Positions 26,925 through 35,744 of a stretch of 64,000 nucleotides of DNA are shown piece by piece. How positions within the stretch are numbered: position 1 is the stretch's first letter; every line of letters begins with the position of its first letter. Both the position numbers and the translations under genes were made by a program. The DNA is taken from positions 248,001 to 312,000 of the forward strand of contig JBQTIR010000005.1 of assembly GCA_052387905.1 (NCBI GenBank). The letters are read 5' to 3'. The stretch is from JBQTII01 sp052387905 (lineage in GTDB: Bacteria; Actinomycetota; Actinomycetes; Sporichthyales; Sporichthyaceae). The notes beneath the pieces were generated by a model that did not search any database, was not told the origin of the DNA, and saw only the letters and a program-made list of their open reading frames with translations.

Positions 26925-27887
26925 TTAGGCCGCCGCTTCCCCGTCGAGCAGGCGGGTGGCGACCTCGAGGAACGCGGCATCGGGGCGCAGCTCGATGGCT
27001 CCGTCGAGGGCGGTCGTGGTGAGGGCGGTCAACGAGCCGTCGCACCACCAGTACACGTGTGGGGAGATCGGTGCGTGCTCGTGGGTGTACGTCCAGCCCG
27101 CGTACTCCATCAGGGCGGCGAGCGTCGAGACGATCGAGGCGTCGACCGGGGCCAGGACCAGTTCGTGACGGCTCGGCAGCGCGACGAGGAATCCGTCGCG
27201 GTACCCGTCGCGGCCCGTCGGCCCGTGCAACGGCAGGACGACGTCGAGGACCTCGTCGAAGAGCAGCACCTTGCTGGCAATGAAGCCGGAATCTCCGCGG
27301 ACCACGTGCAGGCGGACCGGGTCGCGGCGCAGTTCCTCGACGCAGTCCGGGGTGATGCGGCGCAGATTCTCCTGGCCGATCGTGAGCAGTTCGGGGTAGC
27401 CCACGAGCGCGACCTCCGCGGCGGTGAGGAAACGGACGTGGTCCCCCTCGACGTGGGCCAGGACCTCGGCAAAGCCGGCGCCGATGCGACGGGCGTAGGA
27501 ATAGGCCTGCTGCAGGTCCTCGCTCAGCGACTCGACGTGGGCCAGCCGGACGTGCGTGCTCGCCCGCAGCTGCTCGGCGGTCAGTACTTGCGGCGTCGCA
27601 CCCATCTGCAGCAGGTCGTCGAGGTAGCGCCCGACGATCGCCGGCCAGCGTGCCTCGGGCAGTCCGCTGCTGTGGCAGACCGAGGCCAGGGTCTGCAGCC
27701 CCAGGACGCGTCCGTCGGCGAGGCTCAGGTGATCGTCATGTACGACAGCTTCCAAGCCGCGGGCCGCCAGCGCCGCCCGGGCCAGGTCTCGGACGCGCTG
27801 GGTGCGAGCCGGGGTCAGCCCGGACAGCGCCCGGTCGTGCGGGCCGGTTCCGCTGGACCAGCCGGCGATCTTGCGAGTGTTGGACAT
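26925..27887 (-). CDS. Conserved soluble protein, resembles DUF1444 in places
   Basis: 320 residues from ATG 27887, preceded by GGGAGGG 4 nt away. Block LRRITPDCVEELRRDPVRLHVV, then GDSGFIASKVLLFDEVLDVV, then GFLVALPSRHELVLAPVD recall the C-terminal half of DUF1444/YtpQ proteins, but I cannot be sure. The C-terminal part has YWWCDG. No membrane helix or catalytic motif is seen. It follows the TA pair on the same strand with no shared operon evidence. Confidence 0.6.
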   Translation of the reverse strand: MSNTRKIAGWSSGTGPHDRALSGLTPARTQRVRDLARAALAARGLEAVVHDDHLSLADGRVLGLQTLASVCHSSGLPEARWPAIVGRYLDDLLQMGATPQVLTAEQLRASTHVRLAHVESLSEDLQQAYSYARRIGAGFAEVLAHVEGDHVRFLTAAEVALVGYPELLTIGQENLRRITPDCVEELRRDPVRLHVVRGDSGFIASKVLLFDEVLDVVLPLHGPTGRDGYRDGFLVALPSRHELVLAPVDASIVSTLAALMEYAGWTYTHEHAPISPHVYWWCDGSLTALTTTALDGAIELRPDAAFLEVATRLLDGEAAA

Positions 27888-28079
27888 GGGCCCTCCCGGT
27901 GCCGTCACCCCGCCCCCATGGCAGGTGCGTTCACCGTCGCCGGGCCTGCGCCGCCGGGCCAGAGCCCGCCGTCGATCTGTGGATAGTGATGCTGGGTTTC
28001 GTAGGTTGTGGACAACTCGTCGACGTGCCTCACGTGTCAGGATCGGGGCCAGGCAACGTTGCCGCGTCGGGGAGGTCCC

Positions 28080-29684
28080 ATGCCCAAGTACCGCTTCCGG
28101 TGGGAGGTCGTGCCCGCGGAGGTCCTCGACGAGCTCGGCACCGGCCTGCACCTGGACGGCGACGTGATCGTTCAGCTGCGCCGCCGCTACGGGGCCCGTC
28201 CGACGACGCAATTCATCCGTGAAGCCTGGACGATCCTGCGCGAGGGCTGGCTGCGCCGCGACGACGCGCTGCGGGTCTGGGTCGTCGGAGAGTTGCGCGA
28301 CGCCGGGCTCGGGGACGCCAAGCTCAGCGACGACCACGCGTATCTGCAGTCGTGCCGCAACGCCGAGACCCTGCGCCGAGTTGCGCTGCTGGCGTTCTGT
28401 GTCCTCGGTGAGGGCGACCCGCAGGCCCCGAACGAGCCGCCGCCCGCGACCGAGACCGCCGAGCACACCGGCGCCGCCCGGCGCGCAGACGGCGAGTTCG
28501 ACCTGGACAACGCGATCGAGTCGGCCTGGAGTGCGTTCACCGATCGGCTGCACGAGCTGATCGGCGGGATCGAGGCGTCCGGGTCGCTGATCCTCGGATT
28601 GCCGACGGCGATCGAGCTCGCCGACCTCAAGGGTGCGGCGCCCTACGTGCAGGTGCTCGCCCGCGGGGAGTCCGCGCTGCGCGGGGAGGTCTCGGGCAAC
28701 GCGTTCCTGGACCCGCGGCTCTACCTGTCCGAGACCCAGCAGCGCACGCTGGCGGCGATCGGCTGGGACCGTCCGAGTGGGACGGTGGATGAGTCCGGGG
28801 AGGAGTCGGCGAACTTCGGCGTCGACCTGCCACGCTCGGCCGCGGGCCGCCTGGCGGACATGACGGTGGCGACGATCCGCGCGGTCTTCGACGTGCCGCA
28901 CCCGTCGTTCCTGGAGATGGCCGGCGCCGCGGAACCGACGGCCGACGATTCATCTGATGGTTCCTCACCCACGGGGCCCGACGACCTACGCCGCCGGGTC
29001 GAGGCGTTACTCGCCGAGCGGTTCGATCAGCCCGTGCTGCGCGACGCCGACGGCGACATTCCGATTCGTTCGGGCAGCGCCATGGTGTTCGTGCGGGTCT
29101 CGGCTGAGCTGCCCGTCGTCGAACTGTTCTCCCCGTTGCTGCTCGGGGTCTCCGGGGACGCCTTGGTGCTCGAGCGTCTCAACCGGACGAACCGCAGCCT
29201 GCGCTTCGCGCGATTGACCTGGACCCGGGGCACGGTGCTGGCCAACCACGAGTTCTGGGCCGACCCGTTCGTGCCGGAGCTGTTCATGCGTGCGATCGAC
29301 ATGATGATGGAACTCGCCGACGACCTCGATGACTCGTTACGTCCGGAGCTCGGCGGACGCCGCTTCTTCGAAGACAGCGAGACCCCGGCGCCGACCTCGC
29401 CCCTGGACACCGAGCAGATGCACTCGGCGCTGCTGACGATCGCGGCGTTGACCCCGGATGGGCACGGGCTCAGCCCCGCGGAGGCCGCGAGGATCTGCGG
29501 CTACGACCGGGATCTGGTGCTGCGTCTGATCACCGACGCGGACGGGCAGGCAGTGGAGTGGGCCAATTCCGCGACCGACACCGAGGACGCGGAGGAGGCC
29601 GAAGCCTGCCGCGCCGAGGCCGCGTCGTGGGAGGTCACCGCGGGTCTGCTGCGGGCGACGTTGCGGGAGATCGTCCTGGGCTGA
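28080..29684 (+). CDS. TY-Chap/YbjN-like protein
   Basis: 534 residues; GGGGAGG lies 4 nt before ATG 28080. The central domain (about 300-415; VFVRVSAELPVVELFSPLL, LERLNRTNRSLRFARL, ANHEFWADPFVPELF) follows the CesT/YbjN ('TY-Chap') pattern of actinobacterial peptide-binding chaperones. The N-terminal 100 residues are helical and basic (WEVVPAEVLDELG). The C-terminus (about 450-534) looks like an additional helical domain. Function unknown; possible chaperone for another local protein. Confidence 0.65.
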   Translation: MPKYRFRWEVVPAEVLDELGTGLHLDGDVIVQLRRRYGARPTTQFIREAWTILREGWLRRDDALRVWVVGELRDAGLGDAKLSDDHAYLQSCRNAETLRRVALLAFCVLGEGDPQAPNEPPPATETAEHTGAARRADGEFDLDNAIESAWSAFTDRLHELIGGIEASGSLILGLPTAIELADLKGAAPYVQVLARGESALRGEVSGNAFLDPRLYLSETQQRTLAAIGWDRPSGTVDESGEESANFGVDLPRSAAGRLADMTVATIRAVFDVPHPSFLEMAGAAEPTADDSSDGSSPTGPDDLRRRVEALLAERFDQPVLRDADGDIPIRSGSAMVFVRVSAELPVVELFSPLLLGVSGDALVLERLNRTNRSLRFARLTWTRGTVLANHEFWADPFVPELFMRAIDMMMELADDLDDSLRPELGGRRFFEDSETPAPTSPLDTEQMHSALLTIAALTPDGHGLSPAEAARICGYDRDLVLRLITDADGQAVEWANSATDTEDAEEAEACRAEAASWEVTAGLLRATLREIVLG

Positions 29685-29813
29685 CCTCGGGCCGCCCCCG
29701 CGGCGGTATCGGTCCGGTGAAGCGGGTGCGCGCACTCCGGTGGCCAGGTAAACCTGAGGGCGAGCTTGCGCGTCAGGTCAGCACGGAACTGGTCGGTCGA
29801 GGTGGGGGCAGCA

Positions 29814-31115
29814 ATGAAGCGCAACGTGATGGCGGCGGCGGTGGCGGCCGGGTTGGCCGCGGCGGCGCTGGCGGGGTGTTCGTCAGATTCGGCCGGCAGC
29901 TCCGGGCCGGGCGGGGTGTCGGCTGCGCCGGTCGCCTCGGCCGCGCCCGCGTCCTTCGATCCGGCCGCGGATCTCCCGGCGGGCTACAGCGTGGTCTCGA
30001 CCAGTGCGATGGCGCTCGGCGCCCCCGGTACTGCGGATTTCCAGGTCGTGGTCTCGAAGTCCGACGCGGTCGAGGGCGGGACGCAGAATGTCACGGTGTA
30101 CGCCCAGCGCGCCGGGCAGTGGCGCCAGCTTTTCGACGCCGCGGATGCGGCGGTCCCGTATGAGATGCAGCCGGACTTCGGCTCCCCTGAAGGGGAGGAC
30201 ACCCCGATCCCGGTGCTGAACCAGGAGCACCCGATCGCCGGGACCACGGCGGCGCTGGTGCGCTTCGCGGCGGGCAAGCCGGCGTTGGTGATCTATGCCG
30301 AGGACCGCAAGGAGTCCCACATCCGCGGCGTGCTCGCGGTCGTCGACTTCGCCGCCGGGGCGGCGGATCTGGACCACTACGAGATGGCACAAGACCTGGG
30401 CGCTCCGACCGTGATCGGCGCCGGCGACGCCCAGCAATTGCAGGTGCCGAACTTCTGGTACCCCTGGCTCGATGAGGGCAACCCGGTCAAGTACACCCAG
30501 CTCGTCGGTCTCGGCGAGGACGGCGTCGAGGTGCTCTCCGACGGCCGCCCCTACCTCGGTGCGTGGGTCAGCCTGGGCCTCGGCCCAGGGGTGATGGTCA
30601 GTCAGGTCATTGCGGGCACGGCTGCGCCTGCGCTGCTGCAGCCCGGCGACCGGATCCTGTCGGTCAACGGCAACAACCCGACCCAGGCACTGGGATCGGA
30701 GCTGCTGCGCGTCGCGCCGGGCTCCGACGTGGTGCTCACGATCGAGCGGGGCGGCGAGATGCGCGAGGTCACCGTGCCGGTCGGGGACATGTCGGACGCC
30801 CCGAGCTTCTTCGACGCCCCCGAGGCCGCAAGCCTCGGGGTCGAGGTCGCCCCGCTGTCCGGGCGCCCGGGGATCGCCGTCACCGAGGTGCTCGCGGGGG
30901 GTCCGGGCGCCGGCATCGGCCTGCGGCCCGGCGACGCGATCGTGCGCGTCGGTGCGTTCCGGATGGGCGGGATCAGCGACCTCGACGCCGCCCTCGCGGA
31001 CCAGGCCGACCGCGAGATCGAGATCGAGATCCAGGGCGCCGACGCCGCGATGCGCACGGTGCTGATCACCCCCGTGCGGTCGGAGGATCTCGACCCCCCG
31101 GTCGCGTTGCTCTGA
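29814..31115 (+). CDS. Lipoprotein with two PDZ domains
   Basis: 433 residues. The signal peptide ends in the lipobox LAGC (Cys22), so the protein is probably a membrane-anchored lipoprotein. A strand-rich N-terminal domain (about 50-240) precedes two PDZ modules: about 255-325 (VSQVIAGTAAPALLQPGDRILSVNG) and 345-415 (GIAVTEVLAGGPGAGIGLRPGDAIVRVG). PDZ lipoproteins often guide proteases or chaperones at the envelope. No protease domain is present. GGGGG lies just before ATG. Confidence 0.85.
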   Translation: MKRNVMAAAVAAGLAAAALAGCSSDSAGSSGPGGVSAAPVASAAPASFDPAADLPAGYSVVSTSAMALGAPGTADFQVVVSKSDAVEGGTQNVTVYAQRAGQWRQLFDAADAAVPYEMQPDFGSPEGEDTPIPVLNQEHPIAGTTAALVRFAAGKPALVIYAEDRKESHIRGVLAVVDFAAGAADLDHYEMAQDLGAPTVIGAGDAQQLQVPNFWYPWLDEGNPVKYTQLVGLGEDGVEVLSDGRPYLGAWVSLGLGPGVMVSQVIAGTAAPALLQPGDRILSVNGNNPTQALGSELLRVAPGSDVVLTIERGGEMREVTVPVGDMSDAPSFFDAPEAASLGVEVAPLSGRPGIAVTEVLAGGPGAGIGLRPGDAIVRVGAFRMGGISDLDAALADQADREIEIEIQGADAAMRTVLITPVRSEDLDPPVALL

Positions 31116-31194
31116 CCCTACGGCGGTGACCTTCCCGCGCGCCGCGATCACGCTTAGGCTCCGGTGGTCGCGCCGGAACGGGGGAGGTGGCTCG

Positions 31195-31533
31195 GTGACG
31201 GATGGTCCCGGGTCGATGTCGGGCGTGGGGTCCGGCGTCGAGGTTGAGCTCGGTGATCTGGATGCGGCGGCCTCGTCGTTGGCCGGGGTGGCGGACGCGC
31301 TGGCCATGCTGGATGTGCTCGGCCCGGTGGAGCCGCTGACGCTGCTGGTAGCGGGGGCGGAGTCGAGCGGGGCGGCGGTGGAACTCGGAGTGCGGTTCGC
31401 CGCCGCGTTGTCGATCTATACCGAGCGCGTGACTGAGGTGTGCGCGGCGTTGTCGGCGTGCGCGTCGTCCTACCGAGAAGCGGACCAGCAGGCCAGCGAT
31501 GCGCTGACCGCGATCCTGCGGCGGATGCCGTGA
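31195..31533 (+). CDS. WXG100-like/ESX-family small helical protein
   Basis: 112 residues from GTG 31195 with GGGGGAGG 7 nt upstream. The chain is a helical pair with alanine-rich repeats and no membrane helix or signal peptide (SSLAGVADALAMLD, LYTERVTEVCAALSACASSYREADQQ). The C-terminal YREADQQA resembles the YxxxD/E signal of type VII substrates. Its stop overlaps the next start (GTGA), so it is co-translated with the larger protein. The WXG turn is not obvious. Confidence 0.6.
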   Translation: MTDGPGSMSGVGSGVEVELGDLDAAASSLAGVADALAMLDVLGPVEPLTLLVAGAESSGAAVELGVRFAAALSIYTERVTEVCAALSACASSYREADQQASDALTAILRRMP

Positions 31534-32723
31534 GCACCGTGTCAGTGGTGCGTGCCTGGTGCACGGACGAGTTGCACGAGAGCGCTGCGGGTCTGTCTCG
31601 GGCCGCGGCAGGGTTGGACGACCAAGTAAACGCGTTGCGCAAGGCCACCGACCGGGCGTTGGAGTCCTGGCGCGGGGTCAGTGCGGATGCGGCGGCGGAT
31701 CGGTTGCACCGTGAGCGGGCCGATGGCTTGGCGCTGTTCGACGCGCTCGCGGTGATGGCGAAGCACATCGCGCAAGGGGCGGTCGCGCTCGGCAACGCGC
31801 GGGCGGAGCTGTGCGTGCTGGTGGACGCGGCGATCAGTCAGGGGTACCTGGTCGCCGAGGACGGGACGGTCACCCCACCGCCGAAGATGGGTCCGGCGCC
31901 GGTGAGCACGTCGTTGACGTGGAACGCGGCCGGTGAACTGGCCAATCGCCAGGCTGACCTGGAGCATCAGCGCACCGAGGCGGAGTGTGCGGCTGATGCG
32001 GTAGGGGCGGGGATCGCGCGGGCGTTGCTTGTCGTGATGGAGACCGACTACTTGTTGGCCGCAGCGCTGCGGCGGGTCGAGTTGCCGCGCTCGATGCAGG
32101 CGCAGGTCGGGGCGATGATCGCGAGCGCCGGGTCGGGTTATGGAGCGACGGACTGGCTCACCGGCGGGTATCACACCGGCCGTGCAATCTACGACGGCGA
32201 TGAGTTCAGGGACAAGGCGAGCGACTTCAGGCGCCTGCTCCGGGGTGGCGACGAGTCGGTGGCACGCCGCTTCGCGCACGGCCCATCCGACGGCGGGGGA
32301 TTACGTTTCCTCATGGGTGCCCGGGCGGCCCGGGTAGTCGGTCACAGCTTTCTACCGCTGACCATGCTCAGCGGGGGGATGGACGCGATCGATGGGGGTG
32401 GGTATTCAGGAGTCCGCGGTGACGTGACCACAGTGCTGGGCGGATCGGCCTCGATCAGCGCGGCGGCCATTCTGGCCGGCGGAACGCCCTTCTTGGCATC
32501 CAACCCGGTGGGCTGGACGATCGCCGGCGGCATCGTCCTGGCGTACACCGGATGGAGCCTGGGCAACTTGGTCTATGACCACCATGAGGCGATCGGTGAC
32601 TTCCTGGCGGTGAGCGGGCAGGGAATCGTCGACGGCGCGCAGGCCACGGTGGAGGTGGCCGCTGACGCGGTGGCGGATTCGGTCGAGTGGGCCGGGGATC
32701 AACTCGGGAGGTGGCTGCCGTGA
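31530..32723 (+). CDS. Large type VII-secretion-like protein with C-terminal helices
   Basis: 397 residues from GTG 31530. The N-terminal ~100 residues are WXG100-like: AAAGLDDQVNALRKATDRALESWRG-VSADAA, a helix-turn-helix with W-R-G at the turn. A region at about 110-240 is helical with Arg and Glu. The C-terminal half has Gly/Ala-rich helices, two of which (about 315-335 and 345-365) are hydrophobic. No nuclease or toxin motif is visible. Fits an LXG/WXG-type effector or a secreted ESX protein; not certain. Confidence 0.6.
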   Translation: MSTVSVVRAWCTDELHESAAGLSRAAAGLDDQVNALRKATDRALESWRGVSADAAADRLHRERADGLALFDALAVMAKHIAQGAVALGNARAELCVLVDAAISQGYLVAEDGTVTPPPKMGPAPVSTSLTWNAAGELANRQADLEHQRTEAECAADAVGAGIARALLVVMETDYLLAAALRRVELPRSMQAQVGAMIASAGSGYGATDWLTGGYHTGRAIYDGDEFRDKASDFRRLLRGGDESVARRFAHGPSDGGGLRFLMGARAARVVGHSFLPLTMLSGGMDAIDGGGYSGVRGDVTTVLGGSASISAAAILAGGTPFLASNPVGWTIAGGIVLAYTGWSLGNLVYDHHEAIGDFLAVSGQGIVDGAQATVEVAADAVADSVEWAGDQLGRWLP

Positions 32724-32815
32724 TGAGTGATTCCTGGACACGGTGGACGATCTTGGCCAAAGTGTCGCGAGTGTGCTGCGCCTTCCCGACCTCGAACCAC
32801 TGTGAGTCGCTGTGG
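32723..32815 (+). CDS. Possible 30-residue microORF in the type VII-like cluster
   Basis: An ATG at 32723 overlaps the upstream stop by one base (TGATG) and opens a 30-codon frame, beginning MSDSWTRW, whose TGA overlaps the next start (GTGA). Third positions are mainly G/C. It has two Trp near the N-terminus and one Trp last. It may be a coupling peptide, or a relic of a frameshifted gene; no family is recognised. Confidence 0.3.
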
Positions 32816-33237
32816 TGAACGAGAACCGGCTGCCACGACTTGGCGAAGGGGTGTACACGAGTGCTGCGTTAGAGGTTGCGCAGGTCGGCTTCTGGCCCTG
32901 GCTGCCCAAGATTCGAAACATCGCCAGATTCGACTTCGTTCCGGGGGGCACAGCCTCTTACAACGATCCAATCAGCCGCCTAGTGTGGGTGCCGATGTCC
33001 CCGTTGGCGCTGCCCGCGGCCATCGCCGGGGTGCTGGCCGGGCTGGAGCGGCTGCTGGCTCTGCCGTGGCTGCCGGTGGCGTGGGTGTATCGGCGGCGCC
33101 GGGGGATGTGGCCGGCGGAGCGCTTCGACGAGGACGGGCGTTGGGTGGAGCGGACGTATCACCCGAGTTGGCGTGAGGCCCGTCTGGCGGTCCACCGGAT
33201 GCGGCTCGCCGCCAGCGTGGAAGAGGTCGAGCCCTAG
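32815..33237 (+). CDS. Small protein with a membrane-like segment
   Basis: 140 residues; GTG 32815 (or 32812). The middle (about 60-90) is hydrophobic (VPMSPLALPAAIAGVLAG, LLALPWLPVAWVY), followed by RRRRGMWPAER, so it may be an anchored protein with the C-terminus inside. The N-terminal stretch has aromatic residues (VGFWPWLPKIRNIARFDF). I do not recognise a family. It lies in the type VII-like cluster. Confidence 0.55.
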   Translation: MNENRLPRLGEGVYTSAALEVAQVGFWPWLPKIRNIARFDFVPGGTASYNDPISRLVWVPMSPLALPAAIAGVLAGLERLLALPWLPVAWVYRRRRGMWPAERFDEDGRWVERTYHPSWREARLAVHRMRLAASVEEVEP

Positions 33238-33281
33238 TCGCCCCCGCGCCGCCGAGGCAGCCGCAAAGAGGCGTCGCAGCG

Positions 33282-34091
33282 ATGAGCACTGAGGCACCCG
33301 CGGAGCCAGCGGTCGTCCTGCTGCCCGCGTTCAGCGACGAGGAACTCGCGATCCTGGCCCCGCCGGGCGGAATCGTCGTCGCACCCTTTCTGGCCCGGGT
33401 CAACGCGGCCGATCGTCCCGGGGTTCTACGGACCGCCTTTCGGGGTCTGGTCGCACGGGGCGTGTTGGAGATGCCGAGCTCGAAGGCCGTGGCAACCGCG
33501 GAGACCTTCGATGACCTCGCAACGGTCGAGGTGTCGGTGCGACAGGACGTGCATGCGCTGGTGACGTTGCGGGCAGCGGCGCAGGCGGTGGTGGCGGTGT
33601 CCCGCACGACGACGGAGGGCCGGGACTACTGGTACGCCCATGTGGTCGACGAGGTCGTGGTGGTCGAGCAGGTCGACGCTAACGGCCTGCACCAGTTCCT
33701 GCTCTCTGACGTCCCGTCACTCATCGGCGCGGTGCTGGACGCGGTTGTGCACCCCGCGACCATCGACGGCGCCGGCGGGCCGCTGGAGTTGAGCGCAGCC
33801 GAGATAGCTAAACCAACGGCGGTGTTGAAGCTATTGGGCGACTCCTTCGTCTGTGCGGACGTGATCGTGCGATGTCCGGCTGATACCGAGGTCGAGTTGC
33901 TCGGGGTGTTCACCGGCCCGGGCGGCGCGTGGGTGGTGCGCAGCACGTACGGCTCCGGTGAGCCCGTCGTCGCGACACCCCGCACCACCGGTGCCCTGCG
34001 CACCGAGGTCGCTCAGCAGGTGGCCGCAGCATTGAACCGCCGCGTTCGATCTGATACCGAAAGGCGGGTCAGCGACGCGGGCGGAGGCTGA
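33282..34091 (+). CDS. Unknown soluble protein of the type VII-like cluster
   Basis: 269 residues. The N-terminal 70 residues resemble a winged helix (FSDEELAILA, LRTAFRGLVARGVLEM). A middle block with strands (HALVTLRAAAQAVVAVSRTT, DYWYAHVVDEVVVVEQ) and a C-terminal block (ELLGVFTGPGGAWVVRSTYG) follow. The size and strand order are compatible with EspG-like chaperones of type VII systems, which bind substrates, but sequence alone does not prove it. RBS not clear. Confidence 0.5.
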   Translation: MSTEAPAEPAVVLLPAFSDEELAILAPPGGIVVAPFLARVNAADRPGVLRTAFRGLVARGVLEMPSSKAVATAETFDDLATVEVSVRQDVHALVTLRAAAQAVVAVSRTTTEGRDYWYAHVVDEVVVVEQVDANGLHQFLLSDVPSLIGAVLDAVVHPATIDGAGGPLELSAAEIAKPTAVLKLLGDSFVCADVIVRCPADTEVELLGVFTGPGGAWVVRSTYGSGEPVVATPRTTGALRTEVAQQVAAALNRRVRSDTERRVSDAGGG

Positions 34092-34120
34092 CGGCCAGGA
34101 CGCGGCGTGCCGAGGGTGCG

Positions 34121-34348
34121 TCAGGCTTTACGGCCGCGACGCAGGCCCTTGGCACTGCCCTTCGATGAGCCCTTGCTGGAGCGGCGCGCGGCGAGGTCGC
34201 CGGCCTTGGTCAGCGAGCGCGAGAGCCGGGTCGAGCCCTTGCGCTTCTCCAGATGTGATCCGAGACCGCGCGCGGCGGCTCCGACCGCGGGGACGGCGAC
34301 CGAGACGATGAGCCAGCGACGCAGGTGCCGCGAGAGAAAAAGCCACAT
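34121..34348 (-). CDS. Small basic membrane-associated protein
   Basis: 75 residues. One hydrophobic helix (about 12-28; WLIVSVAVPAVGAAARG) is followed by a very basic, Ser/Lys-rich C-terminus (KRKGSTRLSRSLTKAGD, SSKGSSKGSAKGLRRGRK). The tail would lie on the cytoplasmic side and could bind nucleic acid or lipid. No family recognised. It is followed on the same strand by nothing within 50 nt. Confidence 0.55.
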   Translation of the reverse strand: MWLFLSRHLRRWLIVSVAVPAVGAAARGLGSHLEKRKGSTRLSRSLTKAGDLAARRSSKGSSKGSAKGLRRGRKA

Positions 34349-34393
34349 GCCGCGATCCTTCCCCGAACCCCGCTCGCTACTCCCGGCGGGTCT

Positions 34394-34753
34394 TCAGCGG
34401 CAGTAGGTGGTGTCGACGGGCGCCGCGACCGCGCGTGCGCACGGGGTGCAGCGCACGGCCGCCGGGGCGCTGTCGAGGCGATCGAAGTCCAGGCTCACCT
34501 GGCACGCCTCGCACGCGGTGCCGAGCCCGGCATCGAGCCGTGCGAGCGCGTGCGCCGCCTCCTCGCCGAGGCGCCGGACGTGCTCGGTGGCCCCGTTGAG
34601 CGCGCACCCGCTGCTGACGGAGCTGCTCAACGTGGTCGCCGGGGTGGCCCGCTCGGTCAGCAGCGCGCGGCGCGTGGCAACCCAGGTACCGGCACTCGAG
34701 GCGTCGAATCGTTGCGGGTAGGCCCGCAGCAGGGCGTCGACGGCGAGGGACAT
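34394..34753 (-). CDS. DksA/TraR-type zinc-finger protein
   Basis: 119 residues from ATG 34753. The C-terminal finger is C-x2-C-x17-C-x2-C (CEAC ... CTPC) with the RL-AxP pattern (DFDRLDSAPAAVR) of DksA/TraR. The N-terminal 70 residues form a helical pair, as in the coiled coil of DksA-like proteins that enter the secondary channel of RNA polymerase; the acidic tip residues of DksA are not clear. Divergent from the cyclase gene. Confidence 0.78.
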   Translation of the reverse strand: MSLAVDALLRAYPQRFDASSAGTWVATRRALLTERATPATTLSSSVSSGCALNGATEHVRRLGEEAAHALARLDAGLGTACEACQVSLDFDRLDSAPAAVRCTPCARAVAAPVDTTYCR

Positions 34754-34793
34754 ACCCGCGACGGTAGCCCGGCCGGCGCGTAGGTTGCCGGGC

Positions 34794-35420
34794 GTGACCC
34801 TCGTCGACCTCTCGCACCCCATCGCCACGGCCATGCCGGTATGGCCAGGGGATCCCGAGGTCACCCTGACGCCAGCGGCGACCGTCGCGACGCACGGGTA
34901 CAACCTGCTGGCGGTGCACCTGGGCTCGCAGACCGGCACACATGTCGATGCGCCGTTTCACGTCGACGACACCCTGCCCCGACTCGACGAGCTCCCGCTG
35001 GAACGCTTCTGCGGACCGGCAGTGGTCGCCGATCTGCGCGGGCACACCGGGGCGATCGGGCCCGCTCACCTCGCCGGTCTCGACCTGGCGCCGGGTGTCG
35101 TCCTGCTGCTGTGCACCGGGCACAGCCGGTACTGGGCAACGCCGCGGTACGCCGCGCATCCGTGGCTGGACGCCGAAGCGGCGCGGATGATCCTCGACGC
35201 GGGGGTGCGGACCGTCGGTATCGACGCCCCCTCGATCGACGCCCCGTCAGATCCGGCGCTGCCCACCCATCACGTGCTGGCCAGGGCGGGTGCGGTGATC
35301 GTGGAGAACCTGACACACCTCGAGGCGCTGGTCGGTGGCGGTGAGGTCCGCGTCTGGCTGTTCCCGCTCCCGCTCGCCGGGGCGGACGGTGCTCCCGTCC
35401 GAGCGGTGGGACAGCGCTGA
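34794..35420 (+). CDS. Cyclase-family (kynurenine formamidase-like) hydrolase
   Basis: 208 residues from GTG 34794 (TTG 34785 also possible). The metal-binding motif HxGxxxGTHVDAPxH is present (VHLGSQTGTHVDAPFHVD); other hallmarks are VDLSHPIATAMPVWPGD, GIDAPSIDAPSD and HHVLARAGAVIVENL. Such enzymes hydrolyse amides or lactones, for example N-formylkynurenine or isatin. No tryptophan-degradation genes are adjacent, so the substrate remains open. Confidence 0.88.
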   Translation: MTLVDLSHPIATAMPVWPGDPEVTLTPAATVATHGYNLLAVHLGSQTGTHVDAPFHVDDTLPRLDELPLERFCGPAVVADLRGHTGAIGPAHLAGLDLAPGVVLLLCTGHSRYWATPRYAAHPWLDAEAARMILDAGVRTVGIDAPSIDAPSDPALPTHHVLARAGAVIVENLTHLEALVGGGEVRVWLFPLPLAGADGAPVRAVGQR

Positions 35421-35493
35421 CGGTGCGACGGGGTGAGCTCAAGCGGCCCGGGTAGGTATCACTCGACCCGGCCCGCAACTGAGAGGTGTCGTC

Positions 35494-35697
35494 ATGACTA
35501 GCCCCACTGGACCTGCCGATGGCAGTGCGACCGCCCAGCAGCAGCAGGCCGCGGAGCAGCACGCGCGCGCCGCCGACGCCCCGCCAGCGCCGGACGCCGA
35601 ATCCGCTGGCGCGTCGGGGCGTGAACCTGCCGAGGACTTCGTGGACGAAGGCGTCGGGGAAGCCGAGGAGCACCCGGCGCCCGAACCCCCGGACTGA
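35494..35697 (+). CDS. Short acidic disordered protein
   Basis: 67 residues, rich in Ala, Pro, Glu and Gln, with no hydrophobic core (QQQQAAEQHARAAD, EDFVDEGVGEAEEHPA). It has a GAGAGG ribosome site 7 nt before ATG. No function is known; such tiny acidic proteins are common in actinobacteria. Confidence 0.5.
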   Translation: MTSPTGPADGSATAQQQQAAEQHARAADAPPAPDAESAGASGREPAEDFVDEGVGEAEEHPAPEPPD

Positions 35698-35744
35698 GCC
35701 TTGCCACCCACACGTGCCCATGTCACCGCGATGAGCCGCCGCGA

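Noticed and set aside
31440..31530. Longer N-terminus for the large type VII-like protein
   Set aside because: The added 30 residues overlap the upstream gene out of frame and are Arg/Pro-rich; GTG 31530 overlaps its stop, as expected for coupling.
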